Below, piece by piece: positions 17,829-26,440 of a stretch of DNA of 64,000 nucleotides (positions within the stretch are counted from its first letter, which is position 1; every line of letters starts with the position of its first letter). The notes beneath the pieces are model-generated. The model had not been told where the DNA came from, made no database searches, and saw only the letters and a program-made list of their open reading frames with translations. The translations under genes and the position numbers were made by a program. Origin of the DNA: Pelagibius litoralis (lineage in GTDB: Bacteria; Pseudomonadota; Alphaproteobacteria; Kiloniellales; Kiloniellaceae); the NCBI RefSeq assembly GCF_011683915.1, contig NZ_JAAQPH010000014.1, forward strand, positions 119,252 to 183,251. Reading direction: 5' to 3'.

Positions 17829-18551
17829 TTGGACAAGATCATTCTTATTACCGGGGCATCCAGCGGCATCGGCGAAAGCATTGCGCGCGCGCTTGGCGCA
17901 GCCGGGGCGAAGGTTCTTTTGGGGGCCCGGCGGCGCGACCGCATCAAGGCCGTCGCGGCCGAAATCGAGACGGCGGGCGGCACCGCCGAGGCCCTGGCGC
18001 TCGACGTAACCGACCGCGCCGCGGTGACGGACTTCGCTCAGTTTGCCATCGACACCTGGGGCCGGATCGACGTGCTGGTGAACAATGCCGGCGTGATGCC
18101 GCTGTCACCGCTCGCCGCAGGCAAGCACGATGAGTGGGAACGCATGGTCGACGTCAACATCAAGGGCGTGCTTTGGGGGATCGGCGCGGTGCTGCCGCAG
18201 ATGGAGCGCCAGGGCGGCGGACAGATCATCAACATCGCCTCGATCGGCGCCCACTACGTCGTGCCGACGGGCACCGTCTATTGCGCCACGAAGTTTGCCG
18301 TCCGCGCGATCTCCGACGGGCTGCGGCAGGAGAGCGACAAGATCCGCGTCACCTGCGTCAATCCCGGCGTCGTGGAAAGCGAACTGGCCTCGACCATCAC
18401 CCACGAGGAAACGATGGCCGTGATGGATGCGTTTCGGGCCATCGCGCTGCAGCCCGCAGACGTCGCCCGCGCCGTACGGCAGGTGATCGAGGCGCCCGAC
18501 AGCGTCGATACGACCGAGATCACCATCCGGCCGACAGCCTCTGCCCAGTGA
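17829..18551 (+). CDS. short-chain dehydrogenase/reductase (SDR)
   Basis: A 240-aa classical SDR. Cofactor motif ITGASSGIG (7-15), NNAG, catalytic Ser in NIASIGAHYVV and YCATK (YxxxK) are all present, and the length is typical. An Arg-rich turn after beta-2 (GARRRDR) suggests NADPH preference. The start is TTG at 17829, supported by a strong AGGAGG 6 nt upstream. It is transcribed away from a LysR regulator that probably controls it, and is followed by an exported NTF2-fold protein gene 64 bp downstream. Substrate unknown. Confidence 0.9.
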   Translation: MDKIILITGASSGIGESIARALGAAGAKVLLGARRRDRIKAVAAEIETAGGTAEALALDVTDRAAVTDFAQFAIDTWGRIDVLVNNAGVMPLSPLAAGKHDEWERMVDVNIKGVLWGIGAVLPQMERQGGGQIINIASIGAHYVVPTGTVYCATKFAVRAISDGLRQESDKIRVTCVNPGVVESELASTITHEETMAVMDAFRAIALQPADVARAVRQVIEAPDSVDTTEITIRPTASAQ

Positions 18552-18615
18552 CGCGAACGGATAGCGCCGGCGTTCCTGTGTGCCGTTCTACCCAACCCAA
18601 CTGAAGGGACCGACA

Positions 18616-19122
18616 ATGATCGACTTCCGAAGCTCACGCCTGATGACTCTTTCCGCCTGCGTACTGGCCATTGCCGCGACCACGATGACCGCCCAGGCCG
18701 ATCAGCCCGACGCCACCGCCGCGAACGAAGCAGTTGTGCGCCAAGCGTTCGAGACATGGACCGAGGGGACTTATGTCTTCAACGAACTTCTGGCCCCCGA
18801 TGTGGTCTGGACGATCCACGGCTCAGGGCCGGTGGCCGGCACCTACACCAATATGGACGACTTCGTCGAACGGGCCGCCAAGCCGCTCACAAGTCGCCTC
18901 GTGAGCCCCTTGGTGCCCGAGGTGCACGACATCTGGGCGCAGAAAGACACCGTCATCATTCGCTTCGACGGTTCGGCGATCACGACGTCGGGTACGCCTT
19001 ACAACAATCAGTTCGTCTGGATCTTTCAGATGGAAAACGGCCTCGTTACCGAAGCGGAAGCTTTTCTGGATCTCCTGGCCTATCAGGAGGTCGTCGACAA
19101 CAACGCGCCGCGCGCGGACTGA
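18616..19122 (+). CDS. exported NTF2-fold (SnoaL-like) protein
   Basis: A 168-aa protein with a signal peptide (MIDFRSSRLMTLSACVLAIAATTMTAQA, cleavage near 28) and an NTF2/SnoaL-like alpha+beta cone (NEAVVRQAFETWTEG..., DVVWTIHGSGPVAGTYTNMDDF, NNQFVWIFQMENGLVTEAEAFLDLLAYQEV). ATG 18616 is chosen because it begins the signal peptide and has GAAGGGA upstream. Such proteins often bind or isomerise small organic molecules in the periplasm. It follows the SDR on the same strand. The 245-bp stretch downstream (19123-19367) holds nothing I can identify. Confidence 0.8.
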   Translation: MIDFRSSRLMTLSACVLAIAATTMTAQADQPDATAANEAVVRQAFETWTEGTYVFNELLAPDVVWTIHGSGPVAGTYTNMDDFVERAAKPLTSRLVSPLVPEVHDIWAQKDTVIIRFDGSAITTSGTPYNNQFVWIFQMENGLVTEAEAFLDLLAYQEVVDNNAPRAD

Positions 19123-19367
19123 ACCCTGTCTGCCGCGCGCCCGGGAACGGCGGCGACGTCAGCCGGATGGTAAAGCCGAAGCCGCATCGAAGGTGGGCTT
19201 ACACACGTATTGCGGTTTGCGGGCCCGAGGATCCATCGCTCTGGTCATGGGATAGGTGCCGATTTCGACCCGCAAGCGGCCGTTGTTAGTCCCGCGCGGG
19301 ATGACTGAAATGCAGACAAAGCGGCCATCGGTACTGACGAAACAGGCCTCTCATGGTACAGGGTCAT

Positions 19368-20099
19368 ATGAACTCTTTGTACGACACAATTGGACTGAAT
19401 TACGCCGACCTACGACGGCCGGACGCCCGAATAGCCCGCAAGATTGAAGACGCTTTGGGGGCTGCCCGGACCGTTTTGAATGTCGGGGCTGGGACTGGTT
19501 CATATGAGCCGACTGACAGGCAGGTCACGGCGATAGAGCCTTCAGCAGAGATGATACAACAGCGTTCCGCTACTGACGCCAACGTCTTTCAGGGTGGTGC
19601 GGAAGACCTGCCTTTTGAAGACAAGTCGTTCGACGCTTCGATGGCCCTCCTGACTATTCACCATTGGTCTGACCAGGAACGGGGAGCCATGGAGATGCGC
19701 CGGGTCACGCGCGATAAGATCATTTTTCTGACCTACGACCCTTCATTCCGTGGGTTTTGGCTTGCCGATTATTTCCCGGCACTTGTGACGTTGGATGAGG
19801 GACAAATGCCGAAAATGACAGACTATGAAAGGTGGCTTGGCTCCACAGAAGTTTCGGTGGTGCCAATTCCTCACGACTGTACGGATGGTTTCTTGGCTGG
19901 CTACTGGCGGCGTCCCGCGGCCTATCTTGAGGAGCGGGTACGTGCCGCCATGTCGTCGTTCTGGGCATTGGGTGATGTTTCCGACGGGTTAAGAAAGCTT
20001 GAGGCGGATTTGAAGAGCGGCGCGTGGGAGCAGCGTTACTCTGATTTGCTCAATCTTGCGGAACTGGACTGCGGCTATCGACTGGTCGAGACCAGGTAA
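19368..20099 (+). CDS. class I SAM-dependent methyltransferase
   Basis: A 243-aa methyltransferase of the UbiE/BioC type. The SAM-binding motif VLNVGAGTGSYEP is followed by VTAIEPSAEM (acidic residue for the ribose), the GGAEDLPFEDKSFDAS motif and LLTIHHW. ATG 19368 (MNSLYDTIGLNYADLRRPD) is preferred to ATG 19353 because YDTIGLNYADLR is the usual start of this group. Codon use is visibly less GC-rich than the flanking core genes, suggesting recent acquisition. The acceptor is unknown; no operon partner is evident. Confidence 0.88.
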   Translation: MNSLYDTIGLNYADLRRPDARIARKIEDALGAARTVLNVGAGTGSYEPTDRQVTAIEPSAEMIQQRSATDANVFQGGAEDLPFEDKSFDASMALLTIHHWSDQERGAMEMRRVTRDKIIFLTYDPSFRGFWLADYFPALVTLDEGQMPKMTDYERWLGSTEVSVVPIPHDCTDGFLAGYWRRPAAYLEERVRAAMSSFWALGDVSDGLRKLEADLKSGAWEQRYSDLLNLAELDCGYRLVETR

Positions 20100-20272
20100 C
20101 GTTTCACGACATCTGAGATTTTCATCATTCATGGATGTCGCATCAGGGCTCTAACCGGCTCGTCGTCCGATCGTCCTGCGTTGTCTGCAGGCGGTAGCGA
20201 TATCATCTTCTAAGAACGACAACCCGCTGCGTTGCTTGAAGCCCATGACACAGTATTATCGGGTGGCATTGT

Positions 20273-21370
20273 TTGCGCCTCGGCAAACCGAAGCGAAACG
20301 TCGGTAGGTTTCCAGCTGCTTTGACCTCGTCAACGCCCACCACATCCAACTCGGACCGGTCTCATGCGGCGACCGAGGCGTTTGCTGCGCTGGAAAGAAG
20401 GCTCGACGAACTGGTTCCCCAGCGGCTTGACGAATACAAGGTACCCGGCGCTGCGGTGGTGGTCATTGATGGCCCCCAGAAGCTCCTGCGGGGATATGGG
20501 CTAAGGCGATCTAGAAACCCGGAGGCCGTCGGTCCGGACACCATATTTGAGGCAGCGTCACTGGGTAAGCCGCTTTTCGCCTATGCCATGCTGACGATGG
20601 CCCGCCAAGGTAAACTCGACTTGGACCTCACGCTTTCGGGCAAGCTTAACGAACTCTATGTAATCGACGACGCGCGCATCGACCGCGTAACGGCCCGCCA
20701 CGTGCTCTCGCACACGACGGGCTTGCCCAACTGGCGCCCGGACCGTTTTTCCGCTCAGGCAAAGCCGCTCAAGTTTTTGCGTAGTCCAGGCAGCGAATTC
20801 GGTTACTCCGGTGAGGGCTATATGTACCTGCAGGCCGTGATCGAAAAACAAAGCGATGAGGCGTTGGACAGGATCATGGAGGCGCTCGTCTTCCAACCAA
20901 TCGGGATGCCGAGAACAAGCTACCTTTGGTCCGACGGCTTCGAAGCGGACTTTGCCATGCCTCATGACCATAGGGGCCGTGCGGGGGAGAAGTGGCGTAT
21001 CCGGGAAGCCGGCGCCGCTTACTCGCTGCATACGACGGCCTCAGACTACGCAGGCTTCCTGCGGGTCATGCTGGAGGACGATAGCGAGCTTGCCCGGGCC
21101 ATGCTGAGTCCTCAGATCGATCTTTCCGCCAGCGCGCAACTTGCCTGGGCGCTCGGTTGGGGCATAGAACGCCGCGCCGATGTGGATTGGTTTTGGCATT
21201 GGGGCGACAACGTCGGCTACAAGCATTTTGTCATGGGATCGCGGTCCGAGAAGCGGGCGGTCCTGGTATTCACCAACGCGCGGCGCGGCGCCAACGTTTA
21301 TCGCACGGTCGTCGAGGAGGTGCTTGGATTTTTACCGGACGCACTCCAGCAGCCCTACATACAGTACTAG
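20273..21370 (+). CDS. serine hydrolase of the beta-lactamase/PBP class C family
   Basis: A 365-aa penicillin-binding-protein-like hydrolase. The SxxK motif is Ser96-Leu-Gly-Lys99 (FEAASLGKP), the second motif is Tyr178-Ser-Gly (GYSGEGY), and HWG (FWHWGDNVGY) replaces KTG, as in class C/esterase EstB-like members. No ATG fits the N-terminus: an in-frame TGA at 20246 precedes a TTG at 20273, and no signal peptide is visible, so the true start is uncertain or an upstream signal sequence has been lost. The substrate could be an ester or a D-amino peptide. It ends just before the duplicated ABC exporter fragment. Confidence 0.82.
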   Translation: MRLGKPKRNVGRFPAALTSSTPTTSNSDRSHAATEAFAALERRLDELVPQRLDEYKVPGAAVVVIDGPQKLLRGYGLRRSRNPEAVGPDTIFEAASLGKPLFAYAMLTMARQGKLDLDLTLSGKLNELYVIDDARIDRVTARHVLSHTTGLPNWRPDRFSAQAKPLKFLRSPGSEFGYSGEGYMYLQAVIEKQSDEALDRIMEALVFQPIGMPRTSYLWSDGFEADFAMPHDHRGRAGEKWRIREAGAAYSLHTTASDYAGFLRVMLEDDSELARAMLSPQIDLSASAQLAWALGWGIERRADVDWFWHWGDNVGYKHFVMGSRSEKRAVLVFTNARRGANVYRTVVEEVLGFLPDALQQPYIQY

Positions 21371-21425
21371 CAATTCCGGACAGCCGGCGGTGCCGGCGGG
21401 CAGCCGTGAGCTGTAAGGTCGCGCC

Positions 21426-21540
21426 CTAAGCCGCCGAGGTATCCAACGCCGCGGCCTGGCCGAACTGCAGGGCGGCGAGGCGGGCGTAGAGGCCGTTGGC
21501 GGCGACCAGTTCCTTGTGGCTGCCGCTTTCCACCAGGCGG
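21426..21540 (-). pseudogene. duplicated 3' end of the ABC exporter gene
   Basis: These 115 bp encode in the minus frame the last about 38 residues of an ABC exporter ending LVESGSHKELVAANGLYARL and then AALQFGQAAALDTSAA. They match the C-terminus of the complete exporter at 24623-26440 with only two or three amino-acid changes. Homology stops abruptly at 21540 (24737 in the parent) and extends on the other side, more diverged, to about 21378 (24577). With no promoter, start or catalytic domain it is a gene fragment. It forms a direct repeat bracketing the TetR/NTF2/ADH/tautomerase segment. Confidence 0.85.
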
Positions 21541-21618
21541 CATTCCCCTTGGCAGAGCGGCCAGTCAATCGGATCAGAGTCCATGGGCTGCATTCGGCCC
21601 GTAACAGTCATTCATTCT

Positions 21619-21757
21619 TAGAGCAGATCCCGGTCGGATGGAATCGCCGAAGGCGATCCATCGACCGGGTGAATCTGCTCTAACTGTTTGATGTCGATCG
21701 GATTCACATGTTTTGGCGCAACCACGAAGTGGTTCCGTCAAAACATGATCCGATCTA
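21619..21757. repeat. TAGAGCAGATC intergenic repeat, copy 1 (139 bp)
   Basis: Two palindromic halves are visible. The first starts TAGAGCAGATCCCGGTCGG and closes GACCGGGTGAATCTGCTCTA. The second runs from GATCGGATTCACATGTTTTG through a hairpin (AACCACGAAGTGGTT) to CAAAACATGATCCGATCTA. The same 139-154-bp structure recurs at 34541-34691 and 47369-47522. It is a dispersed non-coding element with TAG at both outer ends, read outward on opposite strands. Confidence 0.9.
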
Positions 21758-21861
21758 GGGGCCCAGCGACCGGATAGAGCCCGCGGCCAACCTTCCCCGT
21801 GCCATCCAGATGCCAGCGCCGGGCGAAAAATGCCGTCATGTCTTCATCCCTCTTGAAAAAT

Positions 21862-21883
21862 CAAGACGACCAGTCATATTATT
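21862..21883. promoter_or_regulatory. putative TetR operator upstream of the tetR-like gene
   Basis: AAGACGACCAGTCATATTATT at 21863-21883 recurs with one change (CCAGTC to CCGGTC) at 22487-22507 before the NTF2-fold gene. Its core is a GACCGGTC-type palindrome, common for TetR regulators. It lies directly before the regulator's ATG (21887), consistent with autorepression. Confidence 0.65.
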
Positions 21884-21886
21884 GAT

Positions 21887-22447
21887 ATGCCCAAGCCGAA
21901 CCATCGCGACAAAATTCTTTCCGCCGGCCTCGCCGTTTTTCACGAACGGGGGTTTCATGGCAGCGGAATCCAGGATGTCGTGGACCATGCCGGCGTGCCC
22001 AAGGGGTCGTTCTACAATCACTTCAAAAGCAAGGACGCCCTTGGCCTTGAGGTGCTGGAGCGCTACTGGCAGAACAATGCAAAAACGCGGACGGAGTTGC
22101 GTGACTCCGAGATCCCGGCCCTCACGCGCATCGACCGCCATCTCGCCGCTGCCGGCTACGACGAGAACGGCTGCCTCATCGGCAATTTCAGTGGTGAGCT
22201 CGCAAGCTCCGACGCATTTCGCCCACGTCTTTCCAAGCTGTATGAGGCGTGGATCTCGGACGTCGCCGCCTGCATTCTAGATGGCCAAAAGGACGAAACG
22301 ATCCGAAATGACGACGGCGCCGAGAACCTCGCGGAATTCGTGATCGAGGGCCTTGAGGGCGCAAAACTGAAGGCTAAAGTCGACCGCGATCCCGGCGTCC
22401 TCGAACGCTATCGCAAGTCCATCCGCCTGTTACTCCAGAACCGCTAA
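21887..22447 (+). CDS. TetR/AcrR-family repressor
   Basis: A 186-aa TetR regulator: MPKPNHRDKILSAGLAVF, then the HTH (GIQDVVDHAGVPKGSFYNHFKSKDAL, about 25-50) and an all-helical ligand domain of the AcuR/NemR-like subgroup (DENGCLIGNFSGELASSDAFRPRL). Identical-looking operators precede it and the next gene, so it likely represses itself and the downstream NTF2/ADH/tautomerase genes. The ATG lies only 3 nt after the operator and close to a TTGAAA/CATATT-like promoter, so the mRNA may be leaderless. Related NemR/AcuR regulators sense electrophiles; the ligand here is not known. Confidence 0.9.
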   Translation: MPKPNHRDKILSAGLAVFHERGFHGSGIQDVVDHAGVPKGSFYNHFKSKDALGLEVLERYWQNNAKTRTELRDSEIPALTRIDRHLAAAGYDENGCLIGNFSGELASSDAFRPRLSKLYEAWISDVAACILDGQKDETIRNDDGAENLAEFVIEGLEGAKLKAKVDRDPGVLERYRKSIRLLLQNR

Positions 22448-22486
22448 CCCAAGTGCCCGGCGATAGTGGAAGCCTTACCTTAAAAT

Positions 22487-22507
22487 AAGACGACCGGTCA
22501 TATTATT
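22487..22507. promoter_or_regulatory. putative TetR operator upstream of the NTF2-ADH-tautomerase genes
   Basis: This is the second copy of the operator, with a perfect GACCGGTC palindrome at 22492-22499 and the same CATATTATT tail. It lies 28 nt before the ATG of the NTF2-fold gene, within its promoter region. Confidence 0.65.
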
Positions 22508-22534
22508 AATCATACCTCCGCAAAGGAAACGACC

Positions 22535-22927
22535 ATGAACGCCAATAATGAAGCCGAACGTCAGTCTTACGATGAATACGCAGCCGTCGAAACGGCGCTG
22601 AAACCCTACATCGACGGTCCCTACACCGGCGACGGTGAAGCCCAACGCGGCGTGTGGATGGATCACGCCCGGATCGTCGGATCCCTGGATGGGCAGTTCA
22701 TGGCCCTCACGGTCGACGAGTTCATCGCTGCGGTGAAGGAGCAAGGCCCGGCGCCGAACGTCAATCACCGCATCGTCGCCATCGGCATCGCCGGAAGCGC
22801 CGCAACGGCGCGGATCGAGTTCATCGACTGGCACGGTCTTCGGTTCACGGATTTCTTTGTCCTGATCAAGCAGGACGGGGTTTGGAAGATCAGCAGCAAG
22901 GTCTTCGACAGCCATTCCCGTAACTGA
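22535..22927 (+). CDS. NTF2-fold (lumazine-binding-like) protein
   Basis: A 130-aa cytoplasmic protein of the nuclear-transport-factor-2/Lumazine_bd_2 type: YAAVETALKPYIDGPYTGDG, MDHARIVGSLDGQF, VNHRIVAIGIAGSAATARIEF and FTDFFVLIKQDGVWKISSKVF follow the family pattern. The RBS is AAAGGAAA. It is the first gene after the second TetR operator and is probably co-regulated with the alcohol dehydrogenase downstream (110-bp gap). Members usually bind small molecules; catalytic residues cannot be assigned. Confidence 0.85.
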   Translation: MNANNEAERQSYDEYAAVETALKPYIDGPYTGDGEAQRGVWMDHARIVGSLDGQFMALTVDEFIAAVKEQGPAPNVNHRIVAIGIAGSAATARIEFIDWHGLRFTDFFVLIKQDGVWKISSKVFDSHSRN

Positions 22928-23037
22928 CCCGACAGTCTCAAACGGCCGCCCACATATGGCTTTTGAAGATCAGGCGCAATAAAGGGCGGCGGGCCGCGAA
23001 CCGGCGAAACAGATCATTTCGAATAGGTGTTCGACAC

Positions 23038-24120
23038 ATGAAAGCAACTTACTACCACGACCGCGCCGAAGTGCGTGTCGGCAATTTGGAAGAACCCAGT
23101 TTGATAAAAGACACGGATGCGATCGTTCGTGTCACGCTTGCAGGTATTTGCGGCGCGGACCTCGACTTTACCCAGAATGGGCCCGAGATGGGTGTGCAGC
23201 AAGGGATGCGCCTGGGGCATGAATTCGTGGGTGTCGTCGAAGCGGTCGGCAAGGACGTTCATAGCGTCAAGGTGGGCGAGCGAGTCGTTGCCTCGGCCAT
23301 GTTTGTCGATGGCGAGTGCCACTACTGCAAACGCGAGCTGACATCGGCTTGCGAGCATGGCGGCCTGTTTGGCTCACCTTTCTTTGTCGAACACGGCGGC
23401 GATGACATTCAGGGCGGTCAATCTGAGTTCGTTCGTGTCCCTTATGCGAACGCGTCGCTCTTTACACTCCCCGAGGGTCTCAGCACGGGCGCGGAAGATG
23501 CCAAAGCGCTCCCGCTCGCCGATAACTTTGCGACCGGCTTTCACGGCGCCCTGAACTCAAATGTTCGTCCGGGTGAGACTGTCGTGGTCATCGGGGACGG
23601 CGCCGTCGGGCAATGCTCGGTGATGGCGACAAGCCTTTTTGGCGCGTCACAGATTGTGTTCGTGGGTCGACACGAAGGCCGGCTCGAATTCGGTCGTCAG
23701 AAAAGCGGCGCGACGCACACTGTCAATGGCAAGCTCACGGACCCGGTCGAGTATGTCAAAGAGTTGACTCAGGGTCGCGGCGCCATGTCGATCATCGATA
23801 CCATCGGCAACCAGACTTCGCTCAAACAATCCCTCGACATGGCGCAGGCTGGTGCCTCAATCAGTGTGCTTGGCTTCGGCCATCTTTATGCGCCGGTGGA
23901 CGCGCCCTATTCGGAAGCTCTGTTCCGTAATCTCACCATTCACACAGGCATAGTGAACGTCGTCGCTTACATGCAGAAACTTCTGCCGCTGGTCGAGAAC
24001 GGGCGTATCGACCCCAGCGTGATCTTCACCGACACGCTACCGCTTGCTGAAGCCGAGAAGGGCTATGCCCTGATGCGTGACCGTTCGGCAGGCACCATCA
24101 AGGTCGCGCTGCAACCCTGA
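23038..24120 (+). CDS. zinc-dependent alcohol dehydrogenase (MDR superfamily)
   Basis: A 360-aa medium-chain dehydrogenase. Start ATG 23038 gives MKATYYHDRAEVRVGNLEEP, the typical beginning; the frame runs upstream but without family character. ICGADLDF (Cys ligand), GHEFVGVVEAVG and the later Cys ligands build the catalytic zinc site. In the structural zinc lobe (DGECHYCKRELTSAC) only three of the usual four Cys are present, the first position being Asp. NAD(P) motif: VVVIGDGAVGQCSV. Codon use is less GC-biased than core genes. It is probably induced with its neighbours when the TetR protein is released, acting on an alcohol or aldehyde. Confidence 0.9.
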   Translation: MKATYYHDRAEVRVGNLEEPSLIKDTDAIVRVTLAGICGADLDFTQNGPEMGVQQGMRLGHEFVGVVEAVGKDVHSVKVGERVVASAMFVDGECHYCKRELTSACEHGGLFGSPFFVEHGGDDIQGGQSEFVRVPYANASLFTLPEGLSTGAEDAKALPLADNFATGFHGALNSNVRPGETVVVIGDGAVGQCSVMATSLFGASQIVFVGRHEGRLEFGRQKSGATHTVNGKLTDPVEYVKELTQGRGAMSIIDTIGNQTSLKQSLDMAQAGASISVLGFGHLYAPVDAPYSEALFRNLTIHTGIVNVVAYMQKLLPLVENGRIDPSVIFTDTLPLAEAEKGYALMRDRSAGTIKVALQP

Positions 24121-24152
24121 CGCCGTCACAAGCCAACTGAAAGGAAGCCGTT

Positions 24153-24533
24153 ATGCCGTTCACCCGCATCGCGCTTAAGAAAGGCAAGTCGCCAGAGTAT
24201 CGCCGCACACTGATGGAGCAGATCTATCTCGCGATGCGCCAAACCATTGGCATACCCGAGAACGATCGCTTCGCGACCATAACGGAGCTTGAAGCCGATA
24301 ACTTCAACAACAGCGGAGACTATGCCGGCATCGACAGGTCTGGGGATGTCGTATTCGTACAAATAACACTGAATGCCGGCCGGACAGTCGAGAAGAAAAA
24401 AGCCCTCTACGCAGAGATCGCGGAACGGCTTAAGACAGACCCGGGTGTTCGGCCCGAGGATGTTGTTATCAGCCTTCTCGAAGTGGAGAAGGAAGACTGG
24501 TCGCTTGGCAATGGCGTGGCGCAGTACGCCTAG
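24153..24533 (+). CDS. tautomerase-family protein
   Basis: A 126-aa member of the tautomerase superfamily. After removal of Met the N-terminus is Pro1 (MPFTRIALKKGKSPEYRRTL), the catalytic base of 4-oxalocrotonate tautomerase and MIF-like enzymes. The two-fold beta-alpha-beta pattern (IYLAMRQTIGIPENDRFATI, VVFVQITLNAGRTVEKKKALY) is complete, so it is a fused-dimer-length member. The RBS is GAAAGGAAG. The stop codon TAG (24531-24533) coincides with the first three bases of a TAGAGCAGATCC repeat fragment, suggesting the original 3' end was rewritten by that element. Confidence 0.88.
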   Translation: MPFTRIALKKGKSPEYRRTLMEQIYLAMRQTIGIPENDRFATITELEADNFNNSGDYAGIDRSGDVVFVQITLNAGRTVEKKKALYAEIAERLKTDPGVRPEDVVISLLEVEKEDWSLGNGVAQYA

Positions 24534-24546
24534 AGCAGATCCGGGT
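24531..24546. repeat. truncated end of the TAGAGCAGATC repeat
   Basis: TAGAGCAGATCC followed by GGGT matches the left end of the three full-length copies; homology is lost immediately afterwards. It abuts the tautomerase gene and supplies its stop codon. Confidence 0.5.
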
Positions 24547-24622
24547 TGAAAAGAGGCTATACCGGGGCTTTCGCGGACACTCGGCTGTGTCGCCGGGCAA
24601 CCGTGATCTGTAGGGTCGCGCC

Positions 24623-26440
24623 CTAAGCCGCCGAGATATCCAACGCTGCGGCCTGACCGAACTGGAGAGCGGCGAGGCGGGCGTAGAGGCCGTCGGCGGC
24701 GACCAGCTCCTTGTGGCTGCCGCTTTCCACCAGGCGGCCCTCGTCGATCACCAGGATGCGGTCGGCCTTCAGCACCGTCGCCAGGCGGTGGGCGATGACC
24801 AGGGTGGAGCGGTCCGCCATCAGGCGGTCCAGGGCCTGCTGCACGGCACGCTCGCTCTCGGCATCCAAAGCGCTGGTCGCCTCGTCCAGCAGCAGCAGCG
24901 GCGGGTCCTTCAGGATCGCCCGGGCGATGGCGAGGCGCTGGCGTTGGCCGCCTGAAAGACGCACGCCCTTTTCGCCGAGATAGCTGTCGAGGCCGTCAGG
25001 CAATTGCTCCAGGAATTCCAGCGCACCAGCCGCCGCCGCCGCTTGGCGCACTTCCTCGTCGCTGGCGTTCGGGCGACCGTAACGGATGTTTTCCCAGGCG
25101 TCGGCGGAAAAGACCACCGGCTCCTGCGGCACCAGGCCGATGCGGGCGCGCAGATCCGCCGGATCGGCCTGCGGCAGGGCCACGCCATCCAGGCGAATGC
25201 TGCCTTCCTGCGGGTCGTAGAACCGCAACAACAGCTGGAACACCGTGGTCTTACCGGCACCCGAAGGGCCGACGATGGCGATCTTCTCGCCCGGCTGGGC
25301 GGTGAAGCTCAACCCCTGCAGGGCCGAACGGTCGGGGCGGGAGGGATAGTTGAAAACCACGTTGTCGAAACTGACCGCACCGCGCGCCGGCGTCGGCAGC
25401 GCCAGAGGGTTCGCCGGCGCGGTGATCTCCGGCTCGGCTTCCAGCAGGTCCATCAGCCGCTCGGTCGCCCCGGCGGCGCGTTGCAGATCGCCGATCACCT
25501 CGCTCACCGCCCCGGCGGCCCCGGCCACCACGATGGCATAGAAAACAAAGGCGGAGAGTTCGCCGGCGCTGATCCGCCCGCTGAGCACATCGTGACCGCC
25601 GATCCAGAGGATGACGCTGACGGCGCCGAAGACCAGCACGATGACTACGGCGGTCAGCATGGCGCGCGCGGCAATGCGCAGGCGCGCGGCACCGAAAGCC
25701 TCCTCCACCCGGGCGGAGAAGCGACGGCGGTCCACCCCTTCGTGCACGAAGGCCTGGACCGTGCGGATCGCATCCATGGTCTCACCGGCATAGACGCCAA
25801 GGTCGGCAATGCGGTCCTGGCTGTCACGGCTGAGCCGGCGGACCCGTCGCCCATAGGTCAGGATCGGCAGCAGCACCAGGGGCACCACCAGAAAGACCAG
25901 GGCGGTCAGCTTCGCCGAGGTGATGAGCAGAAGGACCGAGCCGCCGATCAGCATCAGCGAATTACGGATAGCGATGGAAAACGACGAGCCCACCACCGTC
26001 TGCAGCAGGGTGGTATCGGTGGTCAGGCGCGACAGCACCTCGCCGGTGCGGGTCACTTCGTAGTAGGCCGGCGACAGCGTCAGGATGTGATCGAAAATGC
26101 GTTTCCTGATATCCGCCACCACCCGCTCACCGATCCAGGAGACCAGGAAGAACCGAGCATAGCTGGCGGCCGCCAGCAGGATGACCACGCCGAAGAGAAC
26201 CAGCACCGCCTGGTTCAGCAGGGCGGCATTGCCGGCGGAGAAACCTTCGTCGACCAGGCGGCGCAGCCCCATGCCCAGGCCGAGCACCGTCCCCGCCGCC
26301 ACCAGCAGCGCCGCCATGGCCCCCAGCAGCTGCAGGCCGTAGGGCCGGACGAAAGGCCAGAGATCCGTCAGCAGCTTCAGGCTGCCGCGGGCCGGTGCGT
26401 CGCCTCGGATACCCTCGGGCGGGGGGGAAGACATGCGCAT
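24623..26440 (-). CDS. ABC exporter with fused membrane and ATPase domains (MsbA/LmrA type)
   Basis: A 605-aa half-transporter that would act as a homodimer in the inner membrane. Six TM helices occupy about residues 20-320, starting FVRPYGLQLLGAMAALLVAA. The ATPase domain has Walker A GPSGAGKTTV, Q-loop, signature LSGGQRQRL, Walker B LLLLDEATSALD and the H-loop IAHRLA. It resembles multidrug/lipid exporters placed divergently from rpmE in Rhodospirillales. Its last about 38 codons plus downstream sequence are duplicated at 21378-21540. Start 26440 (MRMSSPPPEG) is one of two nearby Met codons. The substrate is unknown. Confidence 0.92.
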   Translation of the reverse strand: MRMSSPPPEGIRGDAPARGSLKLLTDLWPFVRPYGLQLLGAMAALLVAAGTVLGLGMGLRRLVDEGFSAGNAALLNQAVLVLFGVVILLAAASYARFFLVSWIGERVVADIRKRIFDHILTLSPAYYEVTRTGEVLSRLTTDTTLLQTVVGSSFSIAIRNSLMLIGGSVLLLITSAKLTALVFLVVPLVLLPILTYGRRVRRLSRDSQDRIADLGVYAGETMDAIRTVQAFVHEGVDRRRFSARVEEAFGAARLRIAARAMLTAVVIVLVFGAVSVILWIGGHDVLSGRISAGELSAFVFYAIVVAGAAGAVSEVIGDLQRAAGATERLMDLLEAEPEITAPANPLALPTPARGAVSFDNVVFNYPSRPDRSALQGLSFTAQPGEKIAIVGPSGAGKTTVFQLLLRFYDPQEGSIRLDGVALPQADPADLRARIGLVPQEPVVFSADAWENIRYGRPNASDEEVRQAAAAAGALEFLEQLPDGLDSYLGEKGVRLSGGQRQRLAIARAILKDPPLLLLDEATSALDAESERAVQQALDRLMADRSTLVIAHRLATVLKADRILVIDEGRLVESGSHKELVAADGLYARLAALQFGQAAALDISAA

